From Pratylenchus scribneri (Eukaryota; Nematoda; Chromadorea; Rhabditida; Pratylenchidae): DNA of 64,000 nucleotides. Both the position numbers and the translations under genes were made by a program. The notes below the pieces were generated by a model, which saw nothing but the letters and a program-made list of their open reading frames with translations, had not been told where the DNA came from and searched no databases. This document shows positions 37,369-48,432 of this stretch, one piece after another; position 1 is the first letter of the stretch; each line of letters starts with the position of its first letter. Where the stretch lies: the NCBI GenBank assembly GCA_030063045.1, contig JAQSEB010000140.1, positions 186,001-250,000 on the forward strand. The letters run 5' to 3'.

Positions 37369-40300
37369 ATGCATCGCTGTTCATCACTGATGAATGCCGC
37401 ATTACTCAAGAAGGTTTCCACAATGAATTGGCAATGCAATGACGGTGGCCATGTTCGTTTGCTGTCAACACTGAGAACGCATTCACTTCCTGGCAATCGG
37501 GTTTTGATTTTAAATAATTAAAATAGTGGAATTTAAAAGTAATTAAAACCGAATAGGCAAATTCATTTGGCGAGTTTTGCGTCCTTACCAAAAAAGGAAG
37601 TTTGCGGTCCTACTAAAAATGTATCGATAATAGAATAAAATAGGGGGCTGAAGATCAAAGTTTTAAGGACTCGGAGGATGAGCCCTGGATTTAGACTAAA
37701 CTTTAGATCTTTGGGAATAGGTATTGGGCTACACATTTTATATTTAGTAAGGGGGGCCGCAAAATCACTAGCAAATTTCGGTTAACTTGTAGGGTACTAA
37801 TGGAATTTGTCCCCTACGAGGGTGAAAGGATGAGGATGGCGATGAAGAAGAGGATGAAGCTATGGGATTTTCTTCATTATCTTCATCATCTTCTTCCTTT
37901 TCATCATCATCATCTTCTACTTCATCATCATTCCTTTGTAGCTTGTAGGGGGTAAACTCCATTAGTAATGCCAGTAAACTTAATCACTAAAATTTTAGAA
38001 TTTACAAAAATTGAAAATAAAAGTTAATGGAAGCATTTATTAATCATTCAATTAAATCTAAATTAGATTGCACAAGCAAAATATGGTGGCCGCCACACTG
38101 TGACCGTGCTGCCAGGTGATGGAATTGGACCGGAGGTTTTTTTTAAATTCAAAAAATTTAAAAATTATTCCAACATTTCTCAGATGGTCGAGCACATCAA
38201 AAGAATATTCCTGTAATTTTTTTTGTTTCATTTATTCAATAAATTTATTCCAATGTTTTTAGTTTTGCACATGTCCCAGTGGATTTTGAGGAGATTGAGC
38301 TGAATTCCAAGGACCCATCGGATGAGGCATTGGACAAGGCCATTGTTGCCATCCAACGGAATGGAATTGCATTGAAGGTTTCGAGGGAAAGAATGGAATA
38401 TTAGTAAAATTTTATGGACAAATTTAAGGGCAATATTGAGACCAAATTCGACGATCCGAACTTCAAATCGCGCAACATGGAAGTTCGCCGACGATTGGAT
38501 CTGTCAGTTTGTGAATTTTAATTAAAATTGATTAATTATTTCATAAAAAAAATTTAAAATCAAAAAGTGATTAAAATTTTTTGGTGCTATTGCAGTTTAG
38601 GGGATGGAAGTTGGAAAAGAAAAGAGATGATGATGAAGAAGAGATTAAGCTGAAGCTGAGGATATCCTTTTTCCCTTCCATCCCGTAAATTCAATAATAG
38701 CACCAAATTTTCAAACTGAATTAAGTAAATTGACATAAGAAGCGACAAGCTTTTTAATTATTTTCTCAACATTTCGTAAAGATTAGGGCTGGCCGAGATT
38801 TTAAAAATTTATTAAAAAATTTCCGAAAATGTGTTAAAATGAAGTCGAGGTCCCATCCCCTTTTCTTATAAATTATCGAAATTACAATAAAATAATTTTC
38901 TAAATAATTCCAGTTATGCAAATGTTCTGCATTGTGTCTCAATTCCGACCATTCCAACCCGACATCACGATTTGGATTTGGTCTTAATCCGTGAAAACAC
39001 CGAGGGCGAATACAGCGGATTGGAGCATCAGGCAGTTCCCGGCGTGGTCGAAAGTTTGAAGGTTTATTTTAAAAATTTTTTTGCCATAAAATTGGATGGT
39101 TGAAATTTTTGAAAATTAAATTTTGTTCTTCCCTGTTTTGGAAGGAGGCAAGGCGATGAAGAATATTAAGATGATGATAAAATTTATTATGATGAAGAAG
39201 ATTAAGAAGTGATGTTGAAAAAGAAGAGGATGATGAATATGATGAGGATGAAGATGGGAAGGAGGAGAATGAAGAGGATGAAGATGATGATAATGAGATG
39301 ATGAAGATGAGAAGGAGGGATGAATAGGATTAGGATGATGATTATGGATTTAAAGAAGATGGGTTAATGATGAGGAATGAGGATGCGGATGATTAAAAGA
39401 TGATGGCGAAGATGAGGATGATGATGAAGAAGTGAAGTGGATGATAAGGAAGATGATAGATGAGGATGAAGAGAAGAAGAGGATGAGAATGATAATGAGA
39501 AAGAAGATGATGAAAATGAAGACGAAGATAACAAAAATAATTATTGCTTCATTTTGGTCATCATCAACTTCTTCTCTTCTTCATCGCCTTGGACTCCTCC
39601 CCAAAATTCCCATTTAATTAAATTACAATTTAAATTAAATTAAATTTGCCGCATAGATTGTCACTCGCCGTAACATCGAACGAATTGCCCGCTTTGCCTT
39701 CGACTATGCCGTTCTGAATAATCGACCTCGTATTACGGCAATCCACAAAGCGAACATCCAAAAATTGGGCGATGGATTGTTCTTGAAGGTTTGCAAGGAA
39801 ATTGCCGACACCGAATATGCCAGCCATCGACTCAAATTTGACTCACTCATTGGTTTGAATTTATTTACATTTTTAAAATTTTAATTAATATTTTTAATTT
39901 AAAAATTAAATTAAAATTTCTCAAAAAAAATTTTTTTCCAGACCAAATTAATTTTAAAAGTTCAATTATGAATATTTGGAATTTATTTTGAAGGAATTAA
40001 TTTTAATTCAACTTTTTAAAATTTTTTGTTCAATTAAAAAAATTACAATAATTACAAAAATTTTTATTTAAAAATTAATTTTGATTAATTCTCCATTCAT
40101 TCCTTTTCAGTGGACAATGCTTGCATGCAACTCGTATCTCGGTAAATTTATTAAATTAAAAATTAATATTTCAAATTATTAAAAATTTAATTAAACATTA
40201 AATTTAAATATAAATTAATTTCAATAATAAATTTCCATAGTCCTCAACAATTCAATGGTGGCATCCTCCTCATGCCAAATCTCTATGGGAATATCATTTC

Positions 40301-40983
40301 GAACATCGCCTGTGGATTGGTCGGTGGTCCTGGCCTCGTGTCCGGCATGAATTTTGGCGAAAAATATGCACTCTTTGAGACGGTTTAAATTTTTAAAAAT
40401 TTATTTAAATGTTTTCCATTATTTTAGGGTACTCGAAACACTGGAAGCAGTTTGGTTCAGAGTGACTACGCAAATCCGACGGCCTTCATTCGAGCTTCGG
40501 TTGGTCACAAATTTGGATTTTTAAGGGGAAAAATTTATTTTCGGCACAGAATAAATTTTTTTTTAAATTTTTTAAACTAGGCAAAAAATTAAATAAATTA
40601 AAATTAATGTATTTTCCACTCGTTTTCAGATTGACATGCTGCGTTATTTGGAATTGCACGGCTATGCGGACCAATTGTCGGATGGACTGTTCAAGGCACT
40701 CACCGAACAAATGAAACATACACCGGACATTGGGGTATGGGTTGGCCAAAAAATTAAATTTTTTAAATTTTGGGTTCTGTAATTTTCGACAAAAAAATTA
40801 CAAAAATTTTTTTATTTAAATTTTTCTAAATTTTTCGATAGGAAAATACAAAAAATAATTTTTAAAAAATAAAACAAAAATCCATAGGGCACCAGCCACA
40901 GTTCTGAGATTGTGCAAGCCATGCTGGACAATGTCAAATTGCAAATGGATCACATCGGCCACCATGTTGAAAATGAGAAATGA
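37369..40983 (+). CDS. idhg-1: NAD-dependent isocitrate dehydrogenase, gamma subunit, mitochondrial
   Basis: Twelve exons in frame, 402 residues: 37369-37500, 38067-38135, 38184-38212, 38263-38377, 38429-38502, 38914-39061, 39657-39852, 40111-40141, 40241-40382, 40428-40499, 40630-40734 and 40888-40983. The N-terminal 44 residues are basic and S/L/A-rich, fitting a mitochondrial presequence. Then come [101 protein letters not shown] and FETGTRNTG. The FETGTRNTG phrase and asparagines in place of the metal-binding aspartates of the catalytic alpha subunit ([10 protein letters not shown]) mark a regulatory gamma subunit. With the alpha and beta subunits it oxidises isocitrate to 2-oxoglutarate in the TCA cycle. 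AATAAA lies at about 41235. Decayed exon copies lie downstream. Confidence 0.92.
37795..37967. mobile_element. 173-bp fold-back element with GAW-rich interior, idhg intron 1
   Basis: Left TACTAATGGAATTTGTCCCC and right GGGGGTAAACTCCATTAGTA are inverted copies, extending about 40 bp per arm. The interior is GATGAA/GAAGAT triplet-rich, which creates the acidic minus-strand ORF at 37768-37962; I treat that ORF as an artefact. Confidence 0.72.
38575..38711. mobile_element. 137-bp fold-back element with GAW-rich interior, idhg intron 5
   Basis: AAAATTTTTTGGTGCTATTG ... GGGATGGAAG at the left is inverted at the right as CTTCCATCCCG ... CAATAATAGCACCAAATTTT. The interior has GATGATGATGAAGAAGAG. Arms are about 35 bp. 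Confidence 0.72.
39136..39606. mobile_element. 471-bp fold-back element with expanded GAT/GAA interior, idhg intron 6
   Basis: TTTTGGAAGGAGGCAAGGCG at the left and CGCCTTGGACTCCTCCCCAA at the right form inverted arms that continue into GATGAAGAA and TTCTTCATC. The interior is about 400 bp of purine triplets GATGAAGATGAG with few interruptions. The ORF at 39432-39617 is a by-product of the triplets. Confidence 0.72.
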
Positions 40984-42396
40984 AAACACACAAAAAAGAC
41001 CTTTAGGATTTTCCTTCTTTTGCTTTTTGACCATTTTCCCCGGTTGTGAACTATTTTTTTCCTGTCAAATCTCAAAATGTTTTTCCCACATATTTCAGTA
41101 TTTTCTCGCAATTCTTTGCTTTAAACTCCAATATTTTCCTCCATATTTTTTGTCATAATTTCCACCATCATAATATTCAATCTGCTTTTTTGTGTTATTT
41201 TTAATTCGGTCTCCTCTTTTTTGAAAATCCCATTAATAAATAAAATTAAAAATTGGACAATTAATAAAATTGAATTGGCTTATTTACACAAAATAAATTT
41301 TCTTAATTCATGTTTTGACATTTTTTTATTTTTATTGCTTCCCAATTTTCCCCGCATCACACACCTCACACGTCAGTGAAAATCAGAGAAAAAGACGAAA
41401 ATGTTTACCACAAAGATTCCCTCTTTTTAATCGATTAAAGCTGACGTGTAAAAAATTTGAGAGACATGATGATGTGTGTGGTTAGACATTAGATATTGCT
41501 ACAATCTCTAATAATCTAGACCTTAAAGCTAACACTATTTTCCCTTTTCTTCCTTCTATCTCATTCTCATCTCTCCGCATCAACATAATAGTAAAAGAAT
41601 ATACTGATGCGGATTAATTTATGCATACAGCATACAATAAAATTTGCCAAGCTCAATGCTCAACACAATAGCAGCATAGCAAAAAGCGAAGCTAACCCCC
41701 ACAACATTTCACAATCACAGCTCTCATTTTTAATCGATCAAATTATTTTTATTCAACATAGGTTGACCTGCGTATAGTCTAGTCATTATCATTACCATTT
41801 TATTACTTTTATCACAATAGTCAACTTATTAAACCAACTAATAAGCTAATAGAAAACCAAATCATACCCATTAAGTCGGGCAAATACTTTTTATCAGTTT
41901 GAAAAGCAAAACATAGGATATACAAATCGCATATATTTATTTGTTTTGTCCAAACAAACAATAAGCATTACACATTAAAAAACGCGAGCTTATTATGCTT
42001 TTAATTAAAACAAAAAACACGGTGTTTCTAGCTTTGGCTTGATTCTTACCAAGCACGATTATCCCCAATTAAAATAATAAGAACATGAATTTAAAATGCG
42101 CATAATTAATAAGCGATTTTAATGCGGGTATTTTTGACCTTATTCTTGAGACTTCACTAATAGCTAGCGCACTTCTCCCCAATTATAATAGGTAATTATA
42201 TATTTTACGTGAATATGAAAACGCGGATAATAAGCACTTCTATAAAATATTCATTTAAGCCTAAAAACAAATAAATTAATTATTTTTGGCACCAAAGTGC
42301 GGGCAATGGCTGCCTCCTCCAATGCTGCTGGCCTTAATTGTTTTAAAAGGTTTATTCTTTAAAAATTATCATCCATTAATTTTGCAAATTTTCCAG
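40984..42396. other. AT-rich intergenic region after idhg
   Basis: No gene found. A 9-bp inverted pair ACACGTCAG / CTGACGTGT lies near 41368 and 41442. A diverged duplication (ATCCCCAATTAAAATAATAA near 42060 and CTCCCCAATTATAATAGGTA near 42174) is visible. Confidence 0.5.
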
Positions 42397-42511
42397 TTGA
42401 AGTCGAGAGTCGACTCTGATGATGAGGTTGGATTTAATTCTAACCAAAGACTCGTCGGATAAGCCTCTTGACAAGGCCACCAACGGAATTGGATTGCAAA
42501 TAGCATTAAAG
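42397..42511 (+). pseudogene. Strongly decayed copy of idhg exon 4
   Basis: Matches idhg 38278-38377 in order: AATTCTAACCAAAGACTCGT, CGGATAAGCCTCTTGACAAG, GCCACCAACGGAATTGGATT, GCATTAAAG|GTTTG-like end. Indels break the frame. A TTTTCCAG acceptor is kept just upstream. Confidence 0.6.
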
Positions 42512-42667
42512 TTTGAAAAATAAAAAATATACTGCTGATTAGTCGGTTGGAAACGTGAAATAATTCCGTCTGATTAATTAAGCATAGAATAATTCCACCT
42601 CTGGTTAATTAAACTTGGAATTAATTATGAATTATAATTGAGGATTGTAATTAATGATTATAATTAT

Positions 42668-44268
42668 GAATTGTAATTGTAATTGAGGATTGTAATTGGG
42701 AATTGTAATTGCGATTTGTAATTGAGGATTGTAATTGTGGATTGTAATTGGGAATTGTAATTGGGAATTGTAATTGCGATTTGTAATTGAGGATTGTAAT
42801 TGTGGATTGTAATTGTGGATTGTAATTGGGAATTGTAATTGCGATTTGTAATTGAGGATTGTAATTGTGGATTGTAATTGGGAATTGTAATTGCGATTTG
42901 TAATTGAGGATTGTAATTGTGGATTGTAATTGGGAATTGTAATTGCGATTTGTAATTGAGGATTGTAATTGTGGATTGTAATTGGGAATTGTAATTGCGA
43001 TTTGTAATTGAGGATTGTAATTGCGATTTGTAATTGAGGATTGTAATTGCGATTTGTAATTGCAAATTGTAATTGAGGATTGTAATTGTGGATTGTAATT
43101 GGGAATTGTAATTGGGAATTGTAATTGCGATTTGTAATTGAGGATTGTAATTGCGATTTGTAATTGAGGATTGTAATTGCGATTTGTAATTGAGGATTGT
43201 AATTGCGATTTGTAATTGCAAATTGTAATTGAGGATTGTAATTGTGGATTGTAATTGGGAATTGTAATTGGGAATTGTAATTGCGATTTGTAATTGAGGA
43301 TTGTAATTGCGATTTGTAATTGAGGATTGTAATTGCGATTTGTAATTGCAAATTGTAATTGCGATTTGTAATTGAGGATTGTAATTGCGATTTGTAATTG
43401 CAAATTGTAATTGAGGATTGTAATTGTGGATTGTAATTGGGAATTGTAATTGGGAATTGTAATTGCGATTTGTAATTGAGGATTGTAATTGCGATTTGTA
43501 ATTGAGGATTGTAATTGTGGATTGTAATTGGGAATTGTAATTGCGATTTGTAATTGAGGATTGTAATTGTGGATTGTAATTGGGAATTGTAATTGCGATT
43601 TGTAATTGAGGATTGTAATTGCGATTTGTAATTGCAAATTGTAATTGAGGATTGTAATTGAGGATTGTAATTGTGGATTGTAATTGGGAATTGTAATTGG
43701 GAATTGTAATTGCGATTTGTAATTGAGGATTGTAATTGCGATTTGTAATTGAGGATTGTAATTGCGATTTGTAATTGCAAATTGTAATTGAGGATTGTAA
43801 TTGTGGATTGTTATTGGGAATTGTAATTGGGAATTGTAATTGCGATTTGTAATTGAGGATTGTAATTGCGATTTGTAATTGAGGATTGTAATTGTGGATT
43901 GTAATTGGGAATTGTAATTGCGATTTGTAATTGAGGATTGTAATTGTGGATTGTAATTGAGGATTGTAATTGCGATTTGTAATTGAGGATTGTAATTGCG
44001 ATTTGTAATTGCAAATTGTAATTGAGGATTGTAATTGAGGATTGTAATTGTGGATTGTAATTGGGAATTGTAATTGGGAATTGTAATTGCGATTTGTAAT
44101 TGAGGATTGTAATTGCGATTTGTAATTGAGGATTTTAATTGCGATTTGTAATTGCAAATTGTAATTGAGGATTGTAATTGTGGATTGTAATTGGGAATTG
44201 TAATTGGGAATTGTAATTGCGATTTGTAATTGAGGATTGTAATTGCGATTTGTAATTGAGGATTGTGC
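42668..44268. repeat. 13-bp tandem array with five variant units, about 123 copies
   Basis: Each unit is TGTAATTG plus one of five 5-bp endings: AGGAT, TGGAT, GGAAT, CGATT or CAAAT. Ending types recur in a set order, for example AGGAT-TGGAT-GGAAT-GGAAT-CGATT-AGGAT-CGATT-AGGAT-CGATT-CAAAT, a higher-order unit of about 130 bp repeated several times. Because three 13-bp units make 39 bp, the array gives long open frames on the minus strand (up to 542 residues of NYNPQLQIAIT type). These are not credible proteins. The array lies between decayed idhg exon copies. Confidence 0.95.
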
Positions 44269-44280
44269 TTTTCCCATCAA

Positions 44281-44312
44281 TGGACAATGCATCTATGCAA
44301 CGCTCATATGCC
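44281..44312 (+). pseudogene. Decayed copy of idhg exon 8
   Basis: TGGACAATGCATCTATGCAA ... TATGCCGGTAAA resembles idhg exon 8 and its donor at 40111-40147 (TGGACAATGCTTGCATGCAA ... TATCTCGGTAAA). It directly abuts the 13-bp array. Confidence 0.6.
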
Positions 44313-44424
44313 GGTAAAATATTAAAATAACAATTCATTATGACGGTGGCAGCCTTCTTTATTTTCTGACCTCCTTCAAATGGTTCATTCTTTGATTAAT
44401 AAAAATAAAACTTTAATTTTTTAG

Positions 44425-44553
44425 TTTTGCACATGTCCCAGCTCCCAATGGAGCGGATTTTGAGCCGATTGCGCTGAATCAAAGGACCCATCGGATGGAG
44501 CATTGGACAAGGCCATAATGCCATCCAACGGAATGGAATTGCATTTATTTAAG
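44425..44553 (+). pseudogene. Decayed copy of idhg exon 4 with frameshifts
   Basis: Clear match to idhg exon 4 (38263-38377): TTTTGCACATGTCCCAG, GGATTTTGAG, AAAGGACCCATCGGATG, GCATTGGACAAGGCCAT, CCATCCAACGGAATGGAATT. It has several insertions and deletions, and keeps the TTTTTAG acceptor and AAG|GTTTG donor. It lies after the exon 8 copy, so the order is scrambled relative to the gene. Confidence 0.8.
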
Positions 44554-44860
44554 GTTTGAAGAATTAATTTAGATTATCTATAAATTAGATAAAACCAAAA
44601 ATAAATTCAAAAAAAATTCAACCAAATGGAATTGAACCAATGACTTAAATTTAAATAAATTTAAATTCAATAAATAATCGACTATACAATTAAAACTAAT
44701 GACTTTATTTAAATATTGATTGGTTTTAATTTAAAAAATAAAAATTAATTTTGAAATTTAAAAAATGATAAATTTCAATCGCAAAATTCGACCACCTATA
44801 AAATTTGGACAATTTTATTTTAGTTTATCGAAAAAATTAAAAACATATAAGCAAAATAAT

Positions 44861-46255
44861 TTAATGTAATCCAGCCCGGTCGAATATATAATTGGCAATA
44901 ATGCGGCGTAGGTCGCCAATATTATTCTGATCATAAGGCCATCCTTCTCCACCGTCAATTGGTTGGTCCGGGTGGGCATTAGGGTCAATTGGTTGGTTTG
45001 GCTGGGCATTCCGGTCAATTGGTTGGTCCGGGTGGGCATTAGCATCAATTGGTTGGGCCGGGTGGGCATTAGCATCAATTGGTTGGGCCGGGTGGGCATT
45101 AGCATCAATTGGTTGGGCCGGGTGGGCATTAGCATCAATTGGTTGGGCCGGGTGGGCATTAGCATCAATTGGTTGGGCCGGATGGTCGGCATTAGCGTCA
45201 ATAGGTTGGTCAGGTTGAGCTTGCTCAATTTCTCTCAGAGCATACATTTCCATAAATATGCCACAGTCAGAAGACCCTAATGCTTGTTGGGGAACATTCA
45301 GTTGGGTTTTAGGTTGACCCCATGCATCTCTAGGTGGAATTTGCCTCCCAGTTTCCCGGCCAACTTTTTCGATCATCGATCTATAATAAAATCCAGTGAA
45401 ATTTTAAATGGGGAACAAAAATAACAACTACCCGAATTTTGCAAATTGATTACAAACAATTATTTTAAAATTTTCCAAAAAATTTTACACAAAAATCAAA
45501 ATAATCGATCAAAAATAAAGATGGTTAAAAGGAATTAACCCATTCTGAATTTAAGCTTTTCGTCTAATTTTTTAAAACAAATCCACAATTCTTTCTTCAA
45601 TAAATTTAACCACAATCAATGAACAAAATAAATGGCATCTAATTTTTAAAAATTATTTTAATTATGCAAAATTCGGGTGGGTAAAAATATTTGAATCAAA
45701 AATTACAATATGTGCCAGGCCCAAAGCTTTTTTGACTCAATTGGCACGCCATTATTTGCTGAGTCGTATATCCGAATTTCAATTTTGGCCAAATCCACCA
45801 CTGCCAAAATCCAATGGGCATCTCCTCCCAAGGGACTCGGATTCATATAAATCGCCGCCAATATTTTTTCAACTCCTTCCAAGTTCCATCGGCTTTCAAA
45901 TTGCCCAAAGTGCAAAAAGCTTTGACTTTCATATGAAGAAATAAAACGCAAATTTGGCCTTGCATTGCAATGGTCAAAGATAAAATAGTTGAGGGGGCTT
46001 TCGAAAACCCCATGCCCTTCTTGTAGGCCAAAAAGTTCCTCAAAAATGACCAGTCCTTCCAAATTCTTAATAAAAATATTGCCATTAAAATTAAAAAATT
46101 TTTTTTACTATGAGCCAATCCAGATATAATGCCGGATTAGGTCTTCCCACCACAGCCAGAGCATTGGCCCAAGTGTCCCTAAATTGCCCAACCATAGGGA
46201 CTCGCCACTCATCCATTTGCCGTAACATTTCCCAACAATTTTGGCGATCAAAGAA
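44861..46255 (-). CDS. Ulp1/SENP-type (C48) cysteine protease, 3' part, with peptide repeats
   Basis: Three exons in frame: 46255-46109, 46065-45707 and 45380-44861. The catalytic domain shows AHWILAVVDL (His), IRIYDSANNG (Asp) and LNVPQQALGSSDCGIFMEMY (oxyanion Gln and catalytic Cys). This is the order H-D-Q-C of Ulp1-like SUMO/NEDD8 proteases, and the triad looks intact. After the domain come a decapeptide repeat AHPAQPIDAN (about eight copies, 30-bp units at 44950-45200) and a short end YIFDRAGLH. The upstream exon FFDRQNCWEMLRQMDEWRVP looks genuine, but the start codon lies further upstream and is not resolved. Possible further exons lie near 46683-46774 and 46520-46560. The related PAQPIDAN repeats at 47723-47989 suggest those exons belong to the same gene. 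Likely role: isopeptidase on a ubiquitin-like modifier, nuclear or, if secreted, an effector. Only the protease assignment is firm. Confidence 0.75.
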
Positions 46256-46879
46256 CTAAATAAAAATAAAATATTTAAAATTTTTATCTTAATTTTTTAT
46301 TCAAAATTAATTTTCCAATAAAATTTCATTTTATTTTTATTCAGTAAACAACAAGACGAAGGACAATGAGGAATCAGCCGATTTTGATGCTAAATAAATG
46401 TCCATTTAAAGAGGTTGTTGAATTTGGTAATCAATTTCTGATTTATAATTAAAATTAATTCATTTACAAATAACTAAAATTATTTAAACTTAAAAAATTA
46501 ATATTTTTTTAAACTTCAGACTAAGTCCATGAGGCGGCCAAAATTTCCTCATCTGCACTGCCAATATCAAAGTTAAGTTTTCGTAGAAATTAAAAATTCG
46601 TACAATTAATTTAAAATATTGAAATTAAATTAAAATTATCAATCTGCTTCTTGGCTTTGTTTTAAAAATTTCAGTTTTCTACAACATGATGGGAGCCACC
46701 AACACAAAATGTAGCAAATGAACAAAACAGTTGGACATTATATTGGCGGATTGCTCAAGAATTTCACAAAAATACTTATCAACAGGTTTTCCATGCACAA
46801 AATAAAATGTAATTTTAATATTACTTATGATAAAGTTCTGCGGAAATATTAAAAAACCTGAAAAAGTTTAATTAAAAAT

Positions 46880-47495
46880 TAATTTTACCTGATGATTAAA
46901 TTACAGACAAAATTTTCCGAAAAGAAATCTGAAAAAATTTAATTAAAAATTTAAATTAAAGACAATATTTTCCGCTAAGTAAAGACAAATTTTCCGAAAA
47001 GAAATCTGAAAAAATTTAATTAAAAATTTAAATTAAAGACAATATTTTCCGCTAAGAATAAATTAAAGACAAATTTTCCGGAAAGAAATCTGAAAAAATT
47101 TAATTAAAAATTAATTTTACCTGAAGGATTAAATTAAAGACAATATTTTCCGCTAAGAATAAATTAACGACAAATTTTCCGGAAAGAAATCTGAAACAAT
47201 TTAATTAAAAATTAATTTTACCTGAAGGATTAAATTAAAGACAATTTTTTCGCAAAGAATAAATTAAAGACAAATTTTCCGGAAAGAAATCTGAAAAAAT
47301 TTAATTAAAAATTAATTTTACCTGAAGGATTAAATTAAAGACAATTTTTTCGCAAAGAATAAATTAAAGACAAATTTTCCGGAAAGAAATCTGAAAAAAT
47401 TTAATTAAAAATTAATTTTACCTGAAGGATTAAATTAAAGACAATATTTTCCGCTAAGAATAAATTAAAGACAAATTTTCCGGAAAGAATAAATT
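46880..47495. repeat. 100-bp tandem array, about six copies
   Basis: Units of 100-101 bp containing TTAAAGACAATATTTTCCGC, AAGACAAATTTTCCGGAAAG, AAATCTGAAAAAATTTAATT and TAATTTTACCTGAAGGATTA. TTTTCCGGAAA is a palindrome in each unit. Non-coding; it may lie in an intron of the protease gene. Confidence 0.85.
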
Positions 47496-47722
47496 GGACA
47501 AAATTTTCCAGAAAGATCTCATTAGCGGATAAGTTTCTCGGAAAGTTTAATTTTTAATAAACCTAAACATTTCAATTGATGAATCCACGCAATCAAATTC
47601 CAAAGCAGTGAAAATTTAGGCAAACGAAGTACATTACAAAATTTTAGACTTGAGTTAATTTTAAAATTTTTTTAATTCTAATAGGCTATTAAATTTTATT
47701 TTTTTTTTAAAATTATATTGAC

Positions 47723-48329
47723 CTTTATTGGGATGATTGGTTGGTCCGGGTGGGCATTAGGGTCAATTGGTTGGGCCGGATGGTCGGCATTAGCGTCAAT
47801 TGGTTGGGCCGGATGGTCGGCATTAGCGTCAATTGGTTGGGCCGGATGGTCGGCATTAGCGTCAATTGGTTGGGCCGGATGGTCGGCATTAGCGTCAATT
47901 GGTTGGGCCGGATGGTCGGCATTAGCGTCAATTGGTTGGGCCGGATGGTCGGCATTAGGGTCAATTGGTTGGTCCGGATGAGCAGCATTCTGTACAATGC
48001 CAAAAATTTAAAAACACAAATCTAAGCTCAATTTTATCCACAAAATAAATTATTTTTGGCTTAATTAAATTTTCCTCTAGAAAAAGTGCCAAAATACGTA
48101 ATATAGATTTAAAAATATATTATAAAACCTCATGAGCAAATTGTTGCCGATAATTCTCCTTTTCATTTTCATTCAATCTTTGCCACCTTTTGCCGGCTAT
48201 TTTCTTTTGCCGTTTCCATCCAACATCTAATTGTAAAATTCAATATAAAAACTAAAATGATTACATACTCGGTAATTCTCCGCGATCGCGGAGCAATTTG
48301 GCAAATTTAATATGATCACCTTGGGGCAT
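47723..48329 (-). CDS. Exons with HMG-like segment and PAQPIDAN repeats (5' part of a gene)
   Basis: Three exons in frame: 48329-48269, 48226-48129 and 47989-47723. They read MPQGDHIKFAKLLRDRGELP, then NVGWKRQKKIAGKRWQRLNE, NEKENYRQQFAHE, then an undecapeptide repeat ADHPAQPIDAN (33-bp units, six to seven copies) ending HPDQPIIPIK. The phrase I-A-G-K-R-W-x-x-L-x-x-x-E-K-x-x-Y resembles the third-helix half of an HMG box, but the box is not complete. The exon 3 donor (AAG|GTCAAT) is weak. The repeat is nearly the same as the one at the C-terminus of the Ulp1 gene 2.5 kb downstream on the same strand, so these are probably its 5' exons. A separate gene made by local duplication is the alternative. 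Confidence 0.5.
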
Positions 48330-48432
48330 TTTTTTAAATCTAAAAAAGAAATCTTATTTTAATAAAGATTAGAATTTCGGGATGGGAAATGTAATCGTAA
48401 TTTTGAATTGATATAAATTTCAATAATTTTAA

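Noticed and set aside
37768..37962. Acidic 64-residue ORF
   Set aside because: Comes from the purine-triplet interior of a fold-back element inside idhg intron 1.
41366..41485. Inverted pair ACACGTCAG / CTGACGTGT as a possible transposon end or hairpin
   Set aside because: Pairing stops after nine bases and the outer GTGTGTG and CACACAC words are not in register.
42632..44338. Minus-strand ORFs of up to 542 residues (NYNPQLQIAIT repeats)
   Set aside because: Produced by the 13-bp array, whose units lack stops on that strand. Three frames are open at once and no start context or unique domain is present.
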